Assembly (NCBI GenBank): GCA_934247225.1 | Contig: CAKQJE010000012.1 | Location: 15,691 to 79,690, forward strand | Origin: an uncultured Clostridia bacterium | GTDB lineage: Bacteria > Bacillota > Clostridia > Christensenellales > Borkfalkiaceae | Length of the DNA stretch: 64,000 nt | Reading direction: 5' to 3' | Position numbers and translations under genes: made by a program | The notes under the pieces: model-generated | What the model was told of the DNA's origin: nothing | Seen by the model: only the letters and a program-made list of their open reading frames with translations | Database searches by the model: none | Shown here: piece by piece, positions 52,924 to 61,462 of the stretch | How positions within the stretch are numbered: the stretch's first letter is position 1 | Layout of the letters: the number at the start of each line of letters is the position of its first letter

Positions 52924-52978
52924 AAAGAAAAGCCGAACGCGAAAAACCGATTGCGGTTCGGCAAAAGGAGTTTAAATT

Positions 52979-54526
52979 ATGAAAATGAAAACGAGACCCG
53001 TATGTCTTTTCATTATGGACGGTTACGGGCTTAATCCCGACAAAAAGGGCAACGCGATAGAAATCGCGAACGAAGGCGTAATCAAAGGTCTTATGAAGAA
53101 ATATCCTTCCGCAACGCTCGGTGCGAGCGGACTTTGCGTCGGTCTCCCCGACGGGCAGATGGGCAACAGCGAAGTCGGTCACCTCAATATGGGCGCGGGA
53201 AGAATAGTTTATCAGGATCTTACGAGAATTACGAAATCCATTCAGGACGGCGACTTTTTCGAAAATCCCGAGCTTATCAAAGCTATGGACGGCGCAAAAA
53301 ACAACGGCAAAAAGCTTCATTTGTTCGGTCTTTTGTCTTCGGGCGGCGTTCACAGCCACATAACCCACCTTTTCGCCCTTCTCGAAATGGCTAAAAGAAG
53401 AGGACTTACCGAGGTTTACGTTCACGCGTTTATGGACGGCAGAGACGTTCCTCCCACGAGCGGAATAGATTTCGTTAAAGAACTCGAAGAAGAAATCAAA
53501 AAGGTCGGCGTAGGCAAAATCGCCACGGTAAGCGGCAGATATTACGCAATGGACAGAGATAACCGTTGGGAAAGAGTGGTTAAAGCTTACGAAGCTTTGA
53601 CTCTGGGTAACGGCGTTAAAGCAAACAGTGCGGAAGAAGCCGTCGAAAACAGCTATAAGAACGAAGTTACGGACGAATTCATCGTTCCCGCAAACGTTTA
53701 CGAAAACGGCGCGCCGATAGGTCTTGTCGAAAAAGGCGACTCGGTTATTTTCTTCAACTTCCGCCCGGACAGAGCGAGAGAAATCACGAGAGCTTTCACC
53801 GAAGAGGAATTCGGCGGCTTCGAAAGAAAAACGGGTTATCTCGGCTTGACTTACGTCGGTTTCACCAAGTACGACGAGACTTTCTCGCACGTTTCGATAG
53901 CTTTCAAAAAGCAGGAACTTCATAACACGCTCGGCAAATATCTTTCCGATAAGGGTTACACGCAGCTGAGAATTGCCGAAACCGAAAAGTACGCTCACGT
54001 AACGTTCTTCTTCAACGGCGGCGTGGAAGCTCCCGAAAAGAACGAATACAGAGATCTTATTCCTTCTCCCAAGGTCGCGACTTACGATTTGCAGCCCGAA
54101 ATGAGCGCGTATATCGTAACCGACAAAGTTCTGGAAGAAATCGCTTCCGATAAGTTCGACGTTATCATTCTGAACTACGCGAACTGCGATATGGTCGGTC
54201 ATACGGGCGTTCTGGACGCGGCGGTCAAAGCCGTTAAAACGGTTGAAGATTGTATCGCGAAGATTACTGACGCCGTTTTGAAAAAAGGCGGAAGCTGTAT
54301 AGTAACGGCGGATCACGGCAACGCGGATAAGATGATCGACTCCGACGGCGAACCGTTTACCGCTCACACGACTAACCGCGTACCCGTAATTTTAGTCAGC
54401 GAACAGTATAAGAACGTTAAATTGAGAGAAGACGGAGTTTTAGCCGATCTTGCTCCCACGCTCCTCGAAATGATGGGCGAAACCATCCCCGAAGAGATGA
54501 CGGGCAAGTCGTTGATTGTTAAATAA
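52979..54526 (+). CDS. gpmI: 2,3-bisphosphoglycerate-independent phosphoglycerate mutase
   Basis: The 515-residue Mn-dependent enzyme has LFIMDGYGLNPDKKGNAI (metal Asp), PDGQMGNSEVGHLNMGAGR with the phosphoserine nucleophile, GVHSHITHLFALL, HAFMDGRDVPP, FNFRPDRAREIT and the second metal cluster TADHGNADKM with AHTTNRVP. It converts 3- to 2-phosphoglycerate. A short hairpin (52931-52962) sits right before its GGAG site. It completes the pgk-tpiA-gpmI block. Enolase is not in the window. Confidence 0.97.
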   Translation: MKMKTRPVCLFIMDGYGLNPDKKGNAIEIANEGVIKGLMKKYPSATLGASGLCVGLPDGQMGNSEVGHLNMGAGRIVYQDLTRITKSIQDGDFFENPELIKAMDGAKNNGKKLHLFGLLSSGGVHSHITHLFALLEMAKRRGLTEVYVHAFMDGRDVPPTSGIDFVKELEEEIKKVGVGKIATVSGRYYAMDRDNRWERVVKAYEALTLGNGVKANSAEEAVENSYKNEVTDEFIVPANVYENGAPIGLVEKGDSVIFFNFRPDRAREITRAFTEEEFGGFERKTGYLGLTYVGFTKYDETFSHVSIAFKKQELHNTLGKYLSDKGYTQLRIAETEKYAHVTFFFNGGVEAPEKNEYRDLIPSPKVATYDLQPEMSAYIVTDKVLEEIASDKFDVIILNYANCDMVGHTGVLDAAVKAVKTVEDCIAKITDAVLKKGGSCIVTADHGNADKMIDSDGEPFTAHTTNRVPVILVSEQYKNVKLREDGVLADLAPTLLEMMGETIPEEMTGKSLIVK

Positions 54527-54564
54527 AAATGCCGTTAATCGGCTTATAGGCGGGTTTTTGCGTT

Positions 54565-55119
54565 TTATTGCGTAATAAATCGGCTTGAAGTCACGTTTAC
54601 GAAATTTAAAATAAAACTATAAATTTTTGCGTACGCCTTAACACGGCGTACGTATTTTTTTGTCTCGGGAAAGGGTATGTCGTCCGCGGAAAGTTTTCCG
54701 CCCCGTTCTCTTTTCCAGAGTTTAACGTTCCCTTCGCCGGCGTTGTATGCGGCAAGCGTTTCGGTTTCGTTTCCGAATTTTTCACGCAGATAGTTAAGGT
54801 AAAAACAGCCTGTTTCGATATTGTCTTTCGGCGACGTCAAGTCGATTTTCCGTCCGCCGAAAAATTCCCGTGAAACGTAATTTGCGGTTGTCGGCATAAT
54901 CTGCATAAGTCCCGTCGCCCCTTTTTCGGACGTTTTTTTGCTGTCGAAACCGCTTTCGGTTTTAATGACGGCAAAAATCAGTTCTTTTTCTAATCCGTAT
55001 TTTTTCGAATAAAAGTTTATTTCGTCGACGTATTTCAAAGGAAAGCGTACAGCCGAAAAAACAATTGTAAAACATACGAAAAAAGCGATTAAAGCCGTAA
55101 AAAGCACTGTCTTTCTCAT
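54565..55119 (-). CDS. Membrane-anchored lytic transglycosylase (SLT domain)
   Basis: The 184-residue protein has an N-terminal membrane helix or signal (MRKTVLFTALIAFFVCFTIV) and a goose-lysozyme-like SLT domain. The domain has catalytic Glu in VIKTESGFDSKKTSEKGATG, LMQIMPTTA, TLAAYNAGEGNV and the C-terminal PETKKYVRRV. It cleaves peptidoglycan to 1,6-anhydro products. An in-frame ATG at 55137 is possible, but the 55119 start gives the usual signal peptide. No strong ribosome binding site is visible for either. It is convergent to gpmI. Confidence 0.9.
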   Translation of the reverse strand: MRKTVLFTALIAFFVCFTIVFSAVRFPLKYVDEINFYSKKYGLEKELIFAVIKTESGFDSKKTSEKGATGLMQIMPTTANYVSREFFGGRKIDLTSPKDNIETGCFYLNYLREKFGNETETLAAYNAGEGNVKLWKRERGGKLSADDIPFPETKKYVRRVKAYAKIYSFILNFVNVTSSRFITQ

Positions 55120-55281
55120 ACAAATATTATATTTCATATTATACGAGATATAAGAAAAACAAAAAAACTTTTATTTCAATACGATTGACAGTTTATTCTC
55201 ACGCGACTATAATAAAATAGTTGTTTCGGAAGACCGAAATTCTTTTTCGCGGGTAATTGCCTGCGGACAGCGGAGGATTAA

Positions 55282-56424
55282 ATGAAATTCGAGGGCGAAA
55301 ACGGAACGAGAATTCCGTCCGGATGCGCGATCGCGGGTCTTTTTTCCGCGTCGGGCGAAAAAGTGTCGGGCGGAGTAATCACAAACGCCATGCGTACCAT
55401 GCGGGAGCGTTCCAACGGACTCGGCGGAGGTTTCGCGGGTTACGGGATTTATCCCGAGTATAAGGATTACTACGCTTTTCACGTTTTTTACGAGGATAAA
55501 GAGGCGAAAAAGGCGTGCGAAGAATATCTCGACGAAAAGTTCGAGATCATCAACCTTTCCAAAATTCCCGTAAGGAAGAATCCGCGGATAACGGACGAAC
55601 CGCTTATTTGGCGGTATTTCGTTATGCCCGATCATAATCTTTTAAGAGACAGTCAGCTCGGCGAAAGAGAGTACGTTGCCCGCCGCGTTATAAAAATCAA
55701 TAACGAAATCAAGGGCGCATACGTCTTTTCGAGCGGCAAAAATATGGGCTGCTTCAAAGGCGTGGGTTACCCCGAGGATATAGGCGATTATTATAAACTC
55801 GACGAATATTCGGGTTACGGCTGGACGGCTCACGGCAGATATCCTACGAATACGCCCGGCTGGTGGGGCGGCGCGCATCCGTTCTCCCTTCTCGATCTTA
55901 CCGTCGTTCATAACGGCGAAATCTCTTCTTACGACGCGAACCGCAGATTTATCGAGATGTTCGGGTATAAATGCACGCTTTTAACCGACACCGAAGTCAT
56001 AACTTACGCTCTCGATTTCCTCGTAAGGAAAAAAGGACTCACTATGTCCGAAGCGGCGGCGGTTATCGCGGCGCCTTTCTGGACGACGATCGAAAAAATG
56101 CCCGACGAGAGGCGCGCGGTATGCGATTACCTCCGCAGAGAATTCCCCGGGCTTCTGATGACGGGTCCGTTTTCTATTCTCGTCGGCTGGAACGGCGGAA
56201 TGATGGCTTTAAACGACAGATTGAAACTTCGTTCCATGGTAACGGCGAAAAACGGAGATACGACCTATTTTGCAAGCGAGGAATGCGCGATAAGAAAAAT
56301 GGACGAAAACGTCGGCGAAATATTTGCGCCTCGCGGCGGCGAACCCGTTATCGTAACTTTAAACGGCGAACGTTCCGATCCGCCGATAACAAATCTTAAC
56401 TGTTTTGCGGAGGGGAATATATGA
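55282..56424 (+). CDS. Glutamate synthase, separate class-II glutamine amidotransferase subunit (GltB1/GlxB-like)
   Basis: The 380-residue protein corresponds to the N-terminal GATase of GltB. After a short propeptide comes SGCAIAGLFSASGEK, whose Cys is the expected nucleophile at the mature N-terminus. HGRYPTNTPGWWGGAHPFSL and VVHNGEISSYDANRRF follow, as expected of Ntn-type glutamine hydrolysis. It makes ammonia that is channelled to the FMN subunit encoded immediately downstream (4-nt ATGA overlap). It has a GGAGG ribosome binding site. Confidence 0.9.
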   Translation: MKFEGENGTRIPSGCAIAGLFSASGEKVSGGVITNAMRTMRERSNGLGGGFAGYGIYPEYKDYYAFHVFYEDKEAKKACEEYLDEKFEIINLSKIPVRKNPRITDEPLIWRYFVMPDHNLLRDSQLGEREYVARRVIKINNEIKGAYVFSSGKNMGCFKGVGYPEDIGDYYKLDEYSGYGWTAHGRYPTNTPGWWGGAHPFSLLDLTVVHNGEISSYDANRRFIEMFGYKCTLLTDTEVITYALDFLVRKKGLTMSEAAAVIAAPFWTTIEKMPDERRAVCDYLRREFPGLLMTGPFSILVGWNGGMMALNDRLKLRSMVTAKNGDTTYFASEECAIRKMDENVGEIFAPRGGEPVIVTLNGERSDPPITNLNCFAEGNI

Positions 56425-57926
56425 GCTACGTTTACGCCGATTACGAAATAAAAAGAGATACGTACAGATGCACGGGTTGCGGCGCGTGCATAGCGCAGTG
56501 TTATAACGGCGTTCATTCTTTCGTCGAAACGCCTAAGGGAAAAATTCTCGTTTCGGACGAATCGAAATGCGTCGATTGCCACAGGTGCGTGAGTTTTTGC
56601 CCCACGCGCGCATTGAAAATCGTCAGAAGCGATTTGTGTTTTAGGCAAAACGATAATTGGAGCGATTCGATTGTCAAAGAAATATACAAGCAGTCCGAAA
56701 GCGGCGGGGTTTTGCTTTCTTCTATGGGTTGCCCCGAAAAATACCCCGTGTATTTCGATAAAATCCTCATCAACGCTTCGCAGGTAACCAACCCTTCGAT
56801 AGACCCTCTCAGAGAGCCTATGGAAACAAAGGTTTCTCTCGGCAAGCGCAATCACGAAATAGTAAGGGATAAAAACGGACATATCGTCTGCAATCCTTCG
56901 CCGAGAATAGACCTCGAACTTCCGATAATGTTTTCGGCTATGAGTTACGGCTCGATAAGTTACAATGCGCATAAGAGCCTGGCTCTCGCCGCTACAAAGC
57001 TTGGAATTTGCTATAACACGGGCGAGGGCGGCTTGAACAAGGACTTTTTCGAGTACGGCAAAAACACGATAGTTCAGGTCGCTTCGGGCAGATTCGGGGT
57101 GTATAAAGATTACCTCGAAGCGGGCGCGGCGATAGAAATTAAAATGGGTCAGGGCGCGAAACCCGGCATAGGCGGACATCTCCCGGGAGCGAAAATCACC
57201 GAGGACGTTTCCATGACGCGTATGATTCCCGTCGGAACGGACGCGATCTCTCCCGCTCCTCATCACGATATTTATTCGATCGAAGATTTAAAACAGCTTG
57301 TTTTCGCTTTAAAAGAAGCGACGGAATATAAAAAGCCGATAATCGTCAAAGTCGCCGCCGTTCACAATATTGCGGCTGTCGCAAGCGGAATTGCGAGAAG
57401 CGGCGCGGACATAATCGCGATAGACGGTTTCAGGGGCGGTACGGGCGCAGCCCCCACGAGGATAAGAGACAACGTCGGAATTCCCGTGGAACTCGCTCTT
57501 GCTTCGGTCGATTCGAGACTTCGGGAAGAGGGCATAAGGGAGAACGTTTCGCTTGTCGTCGGCGGCTCGATAAGAAGCAGCGCGGACGTCGTTAAGGCGA
57601 TAGCTCTCGGCGCGGACGCCGTTTATATCGGCACCGCCGCTCTCATAGCTTTGGGCTGTCACCTTTGCAGAAATTGTCAGTCGGGCAAATGCAATTGGGG
57701 TATCGCAACGCAGGTTCCCGAGCTTGTCGGCAGACTCGATCCCGAAATCGGCAGCAAAAAGCTCGTAAATCTTCTCACGGCGTGGGATCACGAAATCAAG
57801 GAATTTATGGGCGGAATGGGTATTAACTCGATCGAAGCGTTAAAGGGCAACAGGCTTATGCTTCGCGGCGTCGGGCTTAACGAAAAGGAGCTTTCCATTC
57901 TCGGCATAAAGCATGCGGGTGAGTAA
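56421..57926 (+). CDS. Glutamate synthase, FMN/Fe-S subunit with N-terminal ferredoxin domain (GltB2/GlxD-like)
   Basis: The 501-residue protein has two 4Fe-4S motifs at the N-terminus (CTGCGACIAQC and CVDCHRCVSFCP). The (beta/alpha)8 synthase domain follows, with MSYGSISYNAHKSLALAA, NTGEGGLN, KMGQGAKPGIGGHLPG, DGFRGGTGAAPTR and GADAVYIGTAALIALGC, then a 3Fe-4S-type cysteine cluster CHLCRNCQSGKCNWG. It combines ammonia with 2-oxoglutarate and probably takes electrons through its own ferredoxin domain, as in archaeal enzymes. No GltD-like NADPH subunit is encoded in the window. Confidence 0.92.
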   Translation: MSYVYADYEIKRDTYRCTGCGACIAQCYNGVHSFVETPKGKILVSDESKCVDCHRCVSFCPTRALKIVRSDLCFRQNDNWSDSIVKEIYKQSESGGVLLSSMGCPEKYPVYFDKILINASQVTNPSIDPLREPMETKVSLGKRNHEIVRDKNGHIVCNPSPRIDLELPIMFSAMSYGSISYNAHKSLALAATKLGICYNTGEGGLNKDFFEYGKNTIVQVASGRFGVYKDYLEAGAAIEIKMGQGAKPGIGGHLPGAKITEDVSMTRMIPVGTDAISPAPHHDIYSIEDLKQLVFALKEATEYKKPIIVKVAAVHNIAAVASGIARSGADIIAIDGFRGGTGAAPTRIRDNVGIPVELALASVDSRLREEGIRENVSLVVGGSIRSSADVVKAIALGADAVYIGTAALIALGCHLCRNCQSGKCNWGIATQVPELVGRLDPEIGSKKLVNLLTAWDHEIKEFMGGMGINSIEALKGNRLMLRGVGLNEKELSILGIKHAGE

Positions 57927-57950
57927 CGGAGATATAAGGAGCGACGATTT

Positions 57951-58664
57951 ATGAAAATCATCGATTGTTCGGGTAAAAGCTACGAACAGCTTAACGAAGA
58001 AATAAGAAAAGAAAAGGAAGTCGAGCTTATAAACTGCGAAGGTCAGCGGTTTATCGGTTGCGGTACGGAAAATAAAACGATTGTGGTAAACGGCATTCCG
58101 GGGAACGGTCTCGCTTCGTTTATGAGCGGCGGAAACGTGGTCGTTCGCGGCAACGCGCAGGATCAGATCTGCGATACCATGAACGACGGAAAAGTGGTAA
58201 TTCACGGTTCGGCGGGCGACGCGGCGGGTTACGCAATGCGCGGCGGAGAAATTTATATCGAGGGCAAAGCGGGTTATCGCACGGGCATACATATGAAAGA
58301 GTACGGCGATAAAAAGCCCGTGATAGTCATCGGCGAAACGGCGGGCAGTTTTCTCGGCGAATATCAGGCGGGCGGACTTATAATCGTCCTTAATCTTGCA
58401 AATTCCCGCCCCACGGGCTTTTTCACGGGTACGGGAATGCACGGCGGCAAAATGTTTATAAGAACGGAAAAATCGCCCGAAAACCTTTCCCCGAAAATCG
58501 AAGCCGAAAAAGCGAGCAAAGCCGATTTAAAAGAAATACAAAAATATATAGAGGAGTTCTGCAGGCTTTTTTCCAAGAATAAGGACGAAATTCTTAACTC
58601 TTCGTTCTATGTGATAACTCCCGATTCCAACAACCCGTATAAGGAACTTTACGTCCAGAATTAA
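57951..58664 (+). CDS. Glutamate synthase, separate GXGXG domain subunit (GltB3/GlxC-like)
   Basis: The 237-residue right-handed beta-helix protein shows the repeated Gly-rich turns of the GltB C-terminal domain: VVNGIPGNGLASFMSGGNVVV, HGSAGDAAGYAMRGGEIYIEG and GTGMHGGKMFIR. It serves as a structural subunit joining the amidotransferase and synthase proteins. It starts 24 nt after the FMN subunit gene behind a GGAG site. The C-terminal 70 residues (AEKASKADLKEIQKYIEEF) are helical and less conserved. Confidence 0.9.
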   Translation: MKIIDCSGKSYEQLNEEIRKEKEVELINCEGQRFIGCGTENKTIVVNGIPGNGLASFMSGGNVVVRGNAQDQICDTMNDGKVVIHGSAGDAAGYAMRGGEIYIEGKAGYRTGIHMKEYGDKKPVIVIGETAGSFLGEYQAGGLIIVLNLANSRPTGFFTGTGMHGGKMFIRTEKSPENLSPKIEAEKASKADLKEIQKYIEEFCRLFSKNKDEILNSSFYVITPDSNNPYKELYVQN

Positions 58665-58767
58665 CCGAAACGCATAATTGAAAGAATAAAGTATTCCCCG
58701 CTTGTTATGTACGCTCGAATATATTTTAAAAAATTTTCAAATACTTGATAAATTTTTTAAAATATAC

Positions 58768-58796
58768 TTGACTTATTTTGTACAATATTGTATAAT
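58768..58796 (+). promoter_or_regulatory. Sigma-A promoter of the Spo0A-like gene
   Basis: TTGACT (58768-58773) and TATAAT (58791-58796) are separated by 17 nt. In the leader, TGTCGAT (58818-58824) is one base from the 0A-box TGTCGAA, which could allow autoregulation. The rest of 58665-58767 is AT-rich with no visible gene. Confidence 0.8.
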
Positions 58797-58895
58797 AACG
58801 TCAAAAATATAACATAATGTCGATTAAATGATGAAAAATCTTATTTTTAACATTATTTTTTCAAGAAAAAAACAATCGGCATTAACGGGAGAAAA

Positions 58896-59606
58896 ATGAA
58901 AGGGATTTTTATCAGTAATGATGAGGAAACGGAAAAACTGGCGCAAAAACTTCAATTCTGTTGCGATTTCGACGCATATAAGGTTGACGAATCGGACGTT
59001 TTGAATTTGTGTAACGTAATCACGGGTAACTACGATCATATCCTGATCGGCGAGAATCTTTACAAGTCGTCGTTTTACGAAATGTCTTTAAGGCTCGGTT
59101 GGTTCAATATGCGATCGGGAACGATAAACTTCGTGAAAGGGTTCTCGACTTACCGTCTGTATCACGTTTGCAGAGGAGACTGCGAAAGAATGTTTCCTAT
59201 CGAGCTTTACACGAAGCGGCTCGACGAAGACAAAATCGTCGATCTGTTCCGTCGCACGATAGGCGGAGGAGTTCGCGGCGGCGCGCCCGTCAAAATCAAT
59301 GCGTTCTTCAACAAAATCGGTTTATCGAGAACGCTCAAAGGTCACGATTATCTGGTCGAAGCCATTCGCCTCGTAAACTCGTCTCCCGAACTTATGAGTT
59401 CGCTCACGAAAGGTTTGTATCCTATGATCGGTCACAGATTCGGCGTAAGCGGAAGCGTTGTCGAAAGATGTATAAGAAACGCAATCGATTCCGTCGTGAG
59501 CAAAGGCAAGTTCTTCGAAGTTGCAAATTGTCTGTACGGCGGCAATTTCGGGAAATACGAAAAGCCTACCAACGGCGAATTTATATCGTTTATCAGTCTG
59601 ATATAA
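58896..59606 (+). CDS. Spo0A-like regulator with a degenerate receiver-like N-terminus
   Basis: Residues 132-236 are a clear Spo0A DNA-binding domain: INAFFNKIGLSRTLKGHDYL, LTKGLYPMIGHRFGVSGSVV, RCIRNAIDSVVSKG and the closing KPTNGEFI. The first 110 residues look like a remnant or replacement of the response-regulator receiver: a beta strand KGIFIS, one acidic residue (Asp9), and YDHILIGENL where the phospho-acceptor Asp would be Gly52 followed by Glu53. Normal phosphorelay control is therefore unlikely. It has its own promoter and terminator and no adjacent kinase. It could be the lineage's Spo0A or a paralogue. Confidence 0.85.
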   Translation: MKGIFISNDEETEKLAQKLQFCCDFDAYKVDESDVLNLCNVITGNYDHILIGENLYKSSFYEMSLRLGWFNMRSGTINFVKGFSTYRLYHVCRGDCERMFPIELYTKRLDEDKIVDLFRRTIGGGVRGGAPVKINAFFNKIGLSRTLKGHDYLVEAIRLVNSSPELMSSLTKGLYPMIGHRFGVSGSVVERCIRNAIDSVVSKGKFFEVANCLYGGNFGKYEKPTNGEFISFISLI

Positions 59607-59647
59607 GTTTTTCGCTTAAAAAAATCCAAAACAATGCAATTAAATTG

Positions 59648-59683
59648 CAAAAGCCCCGTTAATCGACTTATACGGGGCTTTTT
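59648..59683 (+). terminator. Intrinsic terminator with the 15-nt motif as its loop
   Basis: The 9-bp stem AAGCCCCGT/ACGGGGCTT with flanking A/T pairs is followed by six T residues. Its loop and closing pairs form GTTAATCGACTTATA, the reverse complement of TATAAGTCGATTAAC. Confidence 0.9.
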
Positions 59684-59693
59684 TCATGATATT

Positions 59694-60569
59694 TTACTTT
59701 TTTAAAGAGGAAACGATATGCTTTGCGTAAAGCTCGGCGACGTTTATTTTCGTCGCCTTTTCAAACTCTTTAAAAAAAGCGTTGGAATTCACTTCGCAAA
59801 GCACAAGCCCGTCTTTTCCGAAAAGAAAGTCTATCCCGCAGTAATCGAGTCCGAGATGATTTGCGATTTTTTCGGATAAAGCGATCGTTTTTTCGTCCGC
59901 GGAAAAGTTTTCGCCCTTGCCGCCCGCGGAAACGTTGGAGCGGAAATCGTTATAAGAAGTTCTTTTCATTGCTCCGACGTATTTTCCGCCGATAACGATA
60001 ACCCGAAGATCGGTTCCGAAGCTTTCGGAAACGAATTTCTGATAAACGTGCGGTTTCAGTTTCAATTCTTTCGAAAAGACTTTCAATTCGTCCTTGTTTC
60101 GGGCGAGTCTCACGCCTTTTCCGAGCGAACCGTAACATTCTTTAACAATCATCGGAAAACCGAGTTTTTCTTCGAGAAAATCGAAATATCCGTTCGGAAT
60201 GTCGGCGAAGGGCGTGTAGCAAAGCGGTGCGGAGTAGGTTTCGGGCATCGGGATATCCGCGTCCGAAAGCGCGATGTAAGTGAGCATTTTGTCGTCGCAT
60301 AAAGTCATCGCGCGGTAATTGTTGAAACACCTTATTCCCGTCTTTTCTATTTCCGAAAGCGCATAGCGATCCTTGTCGTAAAACACGCAGAAATCGCAGC
60401 CGTCAAATGTCGAACGAATTTCTTTGCCCGTAATCCCCGTAAGGGAAACGTCAAGCGGAACGATATCCGTTTTCACGCCGAGTTTCAGAAGTTCTTCTTT
60501 GAGCCTTAACGGCTGGTTAAGCATGTTTTCGTTTTGGGAATACGCGTTAACGATTATAAGTCCTTTCAT
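59694..60569 (-). CDS. RimK-type ATP-grasp ligase
   Basis: The 291-residue protein has the ATP-grasp fold. It has an N-terminal preATP-grasp part (KGLIIVNAYSQNENMLNQPLRL), the RimK phrase GFPMIVKECYGSLGKGV (ATP Lys and Gly-rich loop), RVIVIGGKYVGAMKR, and the Mg site CGIDFLFGKDGLVLCEVNSNAFF. RimK relatives add amino acids to proteins or peptides, or form macrocycles. It is divergent from the kinase-peptidase-ABC operon with a 161-nt gap, so a shared function is possible but unproven. It shares a terminator region with the Spo0A-like gene. Confidence 0.85.
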   Translation of the reverse strand: MKGLIIVNAYSQNENMLNQPLRLKEELLKLGVKTDIVPLDVSLTGITGKEIRSTFDGCDFCVFYDKDRYALSEIEKTGIRCFNNYRAMTLCDDKMLTYIALSDADIPMPETYSAPLCYTPFADIPNGYFDFLEEKLGFPMIVKECYGSLGKGVRLARNKDELKVFSKELKLKPHVYQKFVSESFGTDLRVIVIGGKYVGAMKRTSYNDFRSNVSAGGKGENFSADEKTIALSEKIANHLGLDYCGIDFLFGKDGLVLCEVNSNAFFKEFEKATKINVAELYAKHIVSSLKK

Positions 60570-60695
60570 TCGGTTTCTCCTCCCGAAAAATTTGACGGAT
60601 TACCGTAAAATAATCCTTGTACGCAGATTTTAAGCCAAAAAAAATAAAAAGTCAATCGTTCGCAAAGGAAAGGGCGAATAAAGATATTTTTCAAG

Positions 60696-60724
60696 TTGAA
60701 AAATATCGCGATATGTGCTATAAT
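60696..60724 (+). promoter_or_regulatory. Promoter of the HprK-like/peptidase/ABC operon (apparently leaderless)
   Basis: TTGAAA (60696-60701) and TATAAT (60719-60724) are separated by 17 nt. The first ATG begins only 6 nt after the -10 box, so transcription would start at the initiation codon. Confidence 0.75.
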
Positions 60725-60730
60725 GACCGT

Positions 60731-61462
60731 ATGATTTACAAAATTGCCGATTTGAAAATTAAAATCGATGATCCCGATATTTACACGGAAAGAGCATACC
60801 GCGATTTTATTTGCTCCGAGAATGACTTCGATTTCGAGGTGGCGGCAACGGAAAAGCAGATCGAAGAAGAACGAAAAGCTCAGCCGGATCTGGACAGCGG
60901 GAAGTCGCCCGAAAAAATGCGGGAATATTTTAAAAGCGTGGCTTTGTTCCGCGATTTATGCGGAAAACTCCCGATATTCGATCGAATTTTACTTCATTGT
61001 TCGGTTGTGGAAACAAACGGCAAATGTTATGCGTTTCTGGGAAGAAGCGGGGCGGGCAAAACGACTCATTCTCTTTTATGGCTGAAATATCTTCCCGAGG
61101 CGATAATTTTGAGCGGCGATAAGCCCGTTATAGCTTACGAAAACGAGCGATTCGTCGTTTACGGAACGCCGTGGAAAGGCAAGGAAAATTTCGGCGTAAA
61201 CGAAAAAGCCGAATTAAAAGGTATATGTTTTATCGAACAAGCCGAAAAAAATTCGATAACGAAATTGACTTCGTCCGAGATCGGCGAAAGGTTGTTTTCT
61301 CAGGTTTATTTCCCGAACGCGCCCCTTGCCGCGGCGAAAACTCTTAATTTTTGCGATAAAATCGTAGAGGAACTTCCCGCGTACCTTTTAAAATGCGATA
61401 TCTCGGAAGAGGCTTTTCGCCTTTCGTATTCCGCGCTTACGGGGAAAGGTGAACGCAAATGA
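60731..61462 (+). CDS. HPr-kinase-like P-loop protein (HprK/PEPCK-type fold)
   Basis: The 243-residue protein has a poorly conserved N-terminus (about 85 residues), then LLHCSVVETNGKCYAFLGRSG with Walker A GRSGAGKTT (104-112). SGDKPVIAYENERFVVYGTPWKG follows, the layout of small HprK-like proteins found in peptide-modification clusters (compare the HPr-kinase-like Ser kinases of lasso-peptide loci). The dedicated HPr-kinase phosphorylase features are absent. ATG 60731 is chosen because the frame upstream of it (to 60617) lies within and before the promoter. It overlaps the peptidase gene by 4 nt. Confidence 0.82.
   Translation: MIYKIADLKIKIDDPDIYTERAYRDFICSENDFDFEVAATEKQIEEERKAQPDLDSGKSPEKMREYFKSVALFRDLCGKLPIFDRILLHCSVVETNGKCYAFLGRSGAGKTTHSLLWLKYLPEAIILSGDKPVIAYENERFVVYGTPWKGKENFGVNEKAELKGICFIEQAEKNSITKLTSSEIGERLFSQVYFPNAPLAAAKTLNFCDKIVEELPAYLLKCDISEEAFRLSYSALTGKGERK

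Noticed and set aside
52922..54367. 481-codon minus-strand frame
   Set aside because: It is antisense to gpmI, a complete and conserved enzyme.
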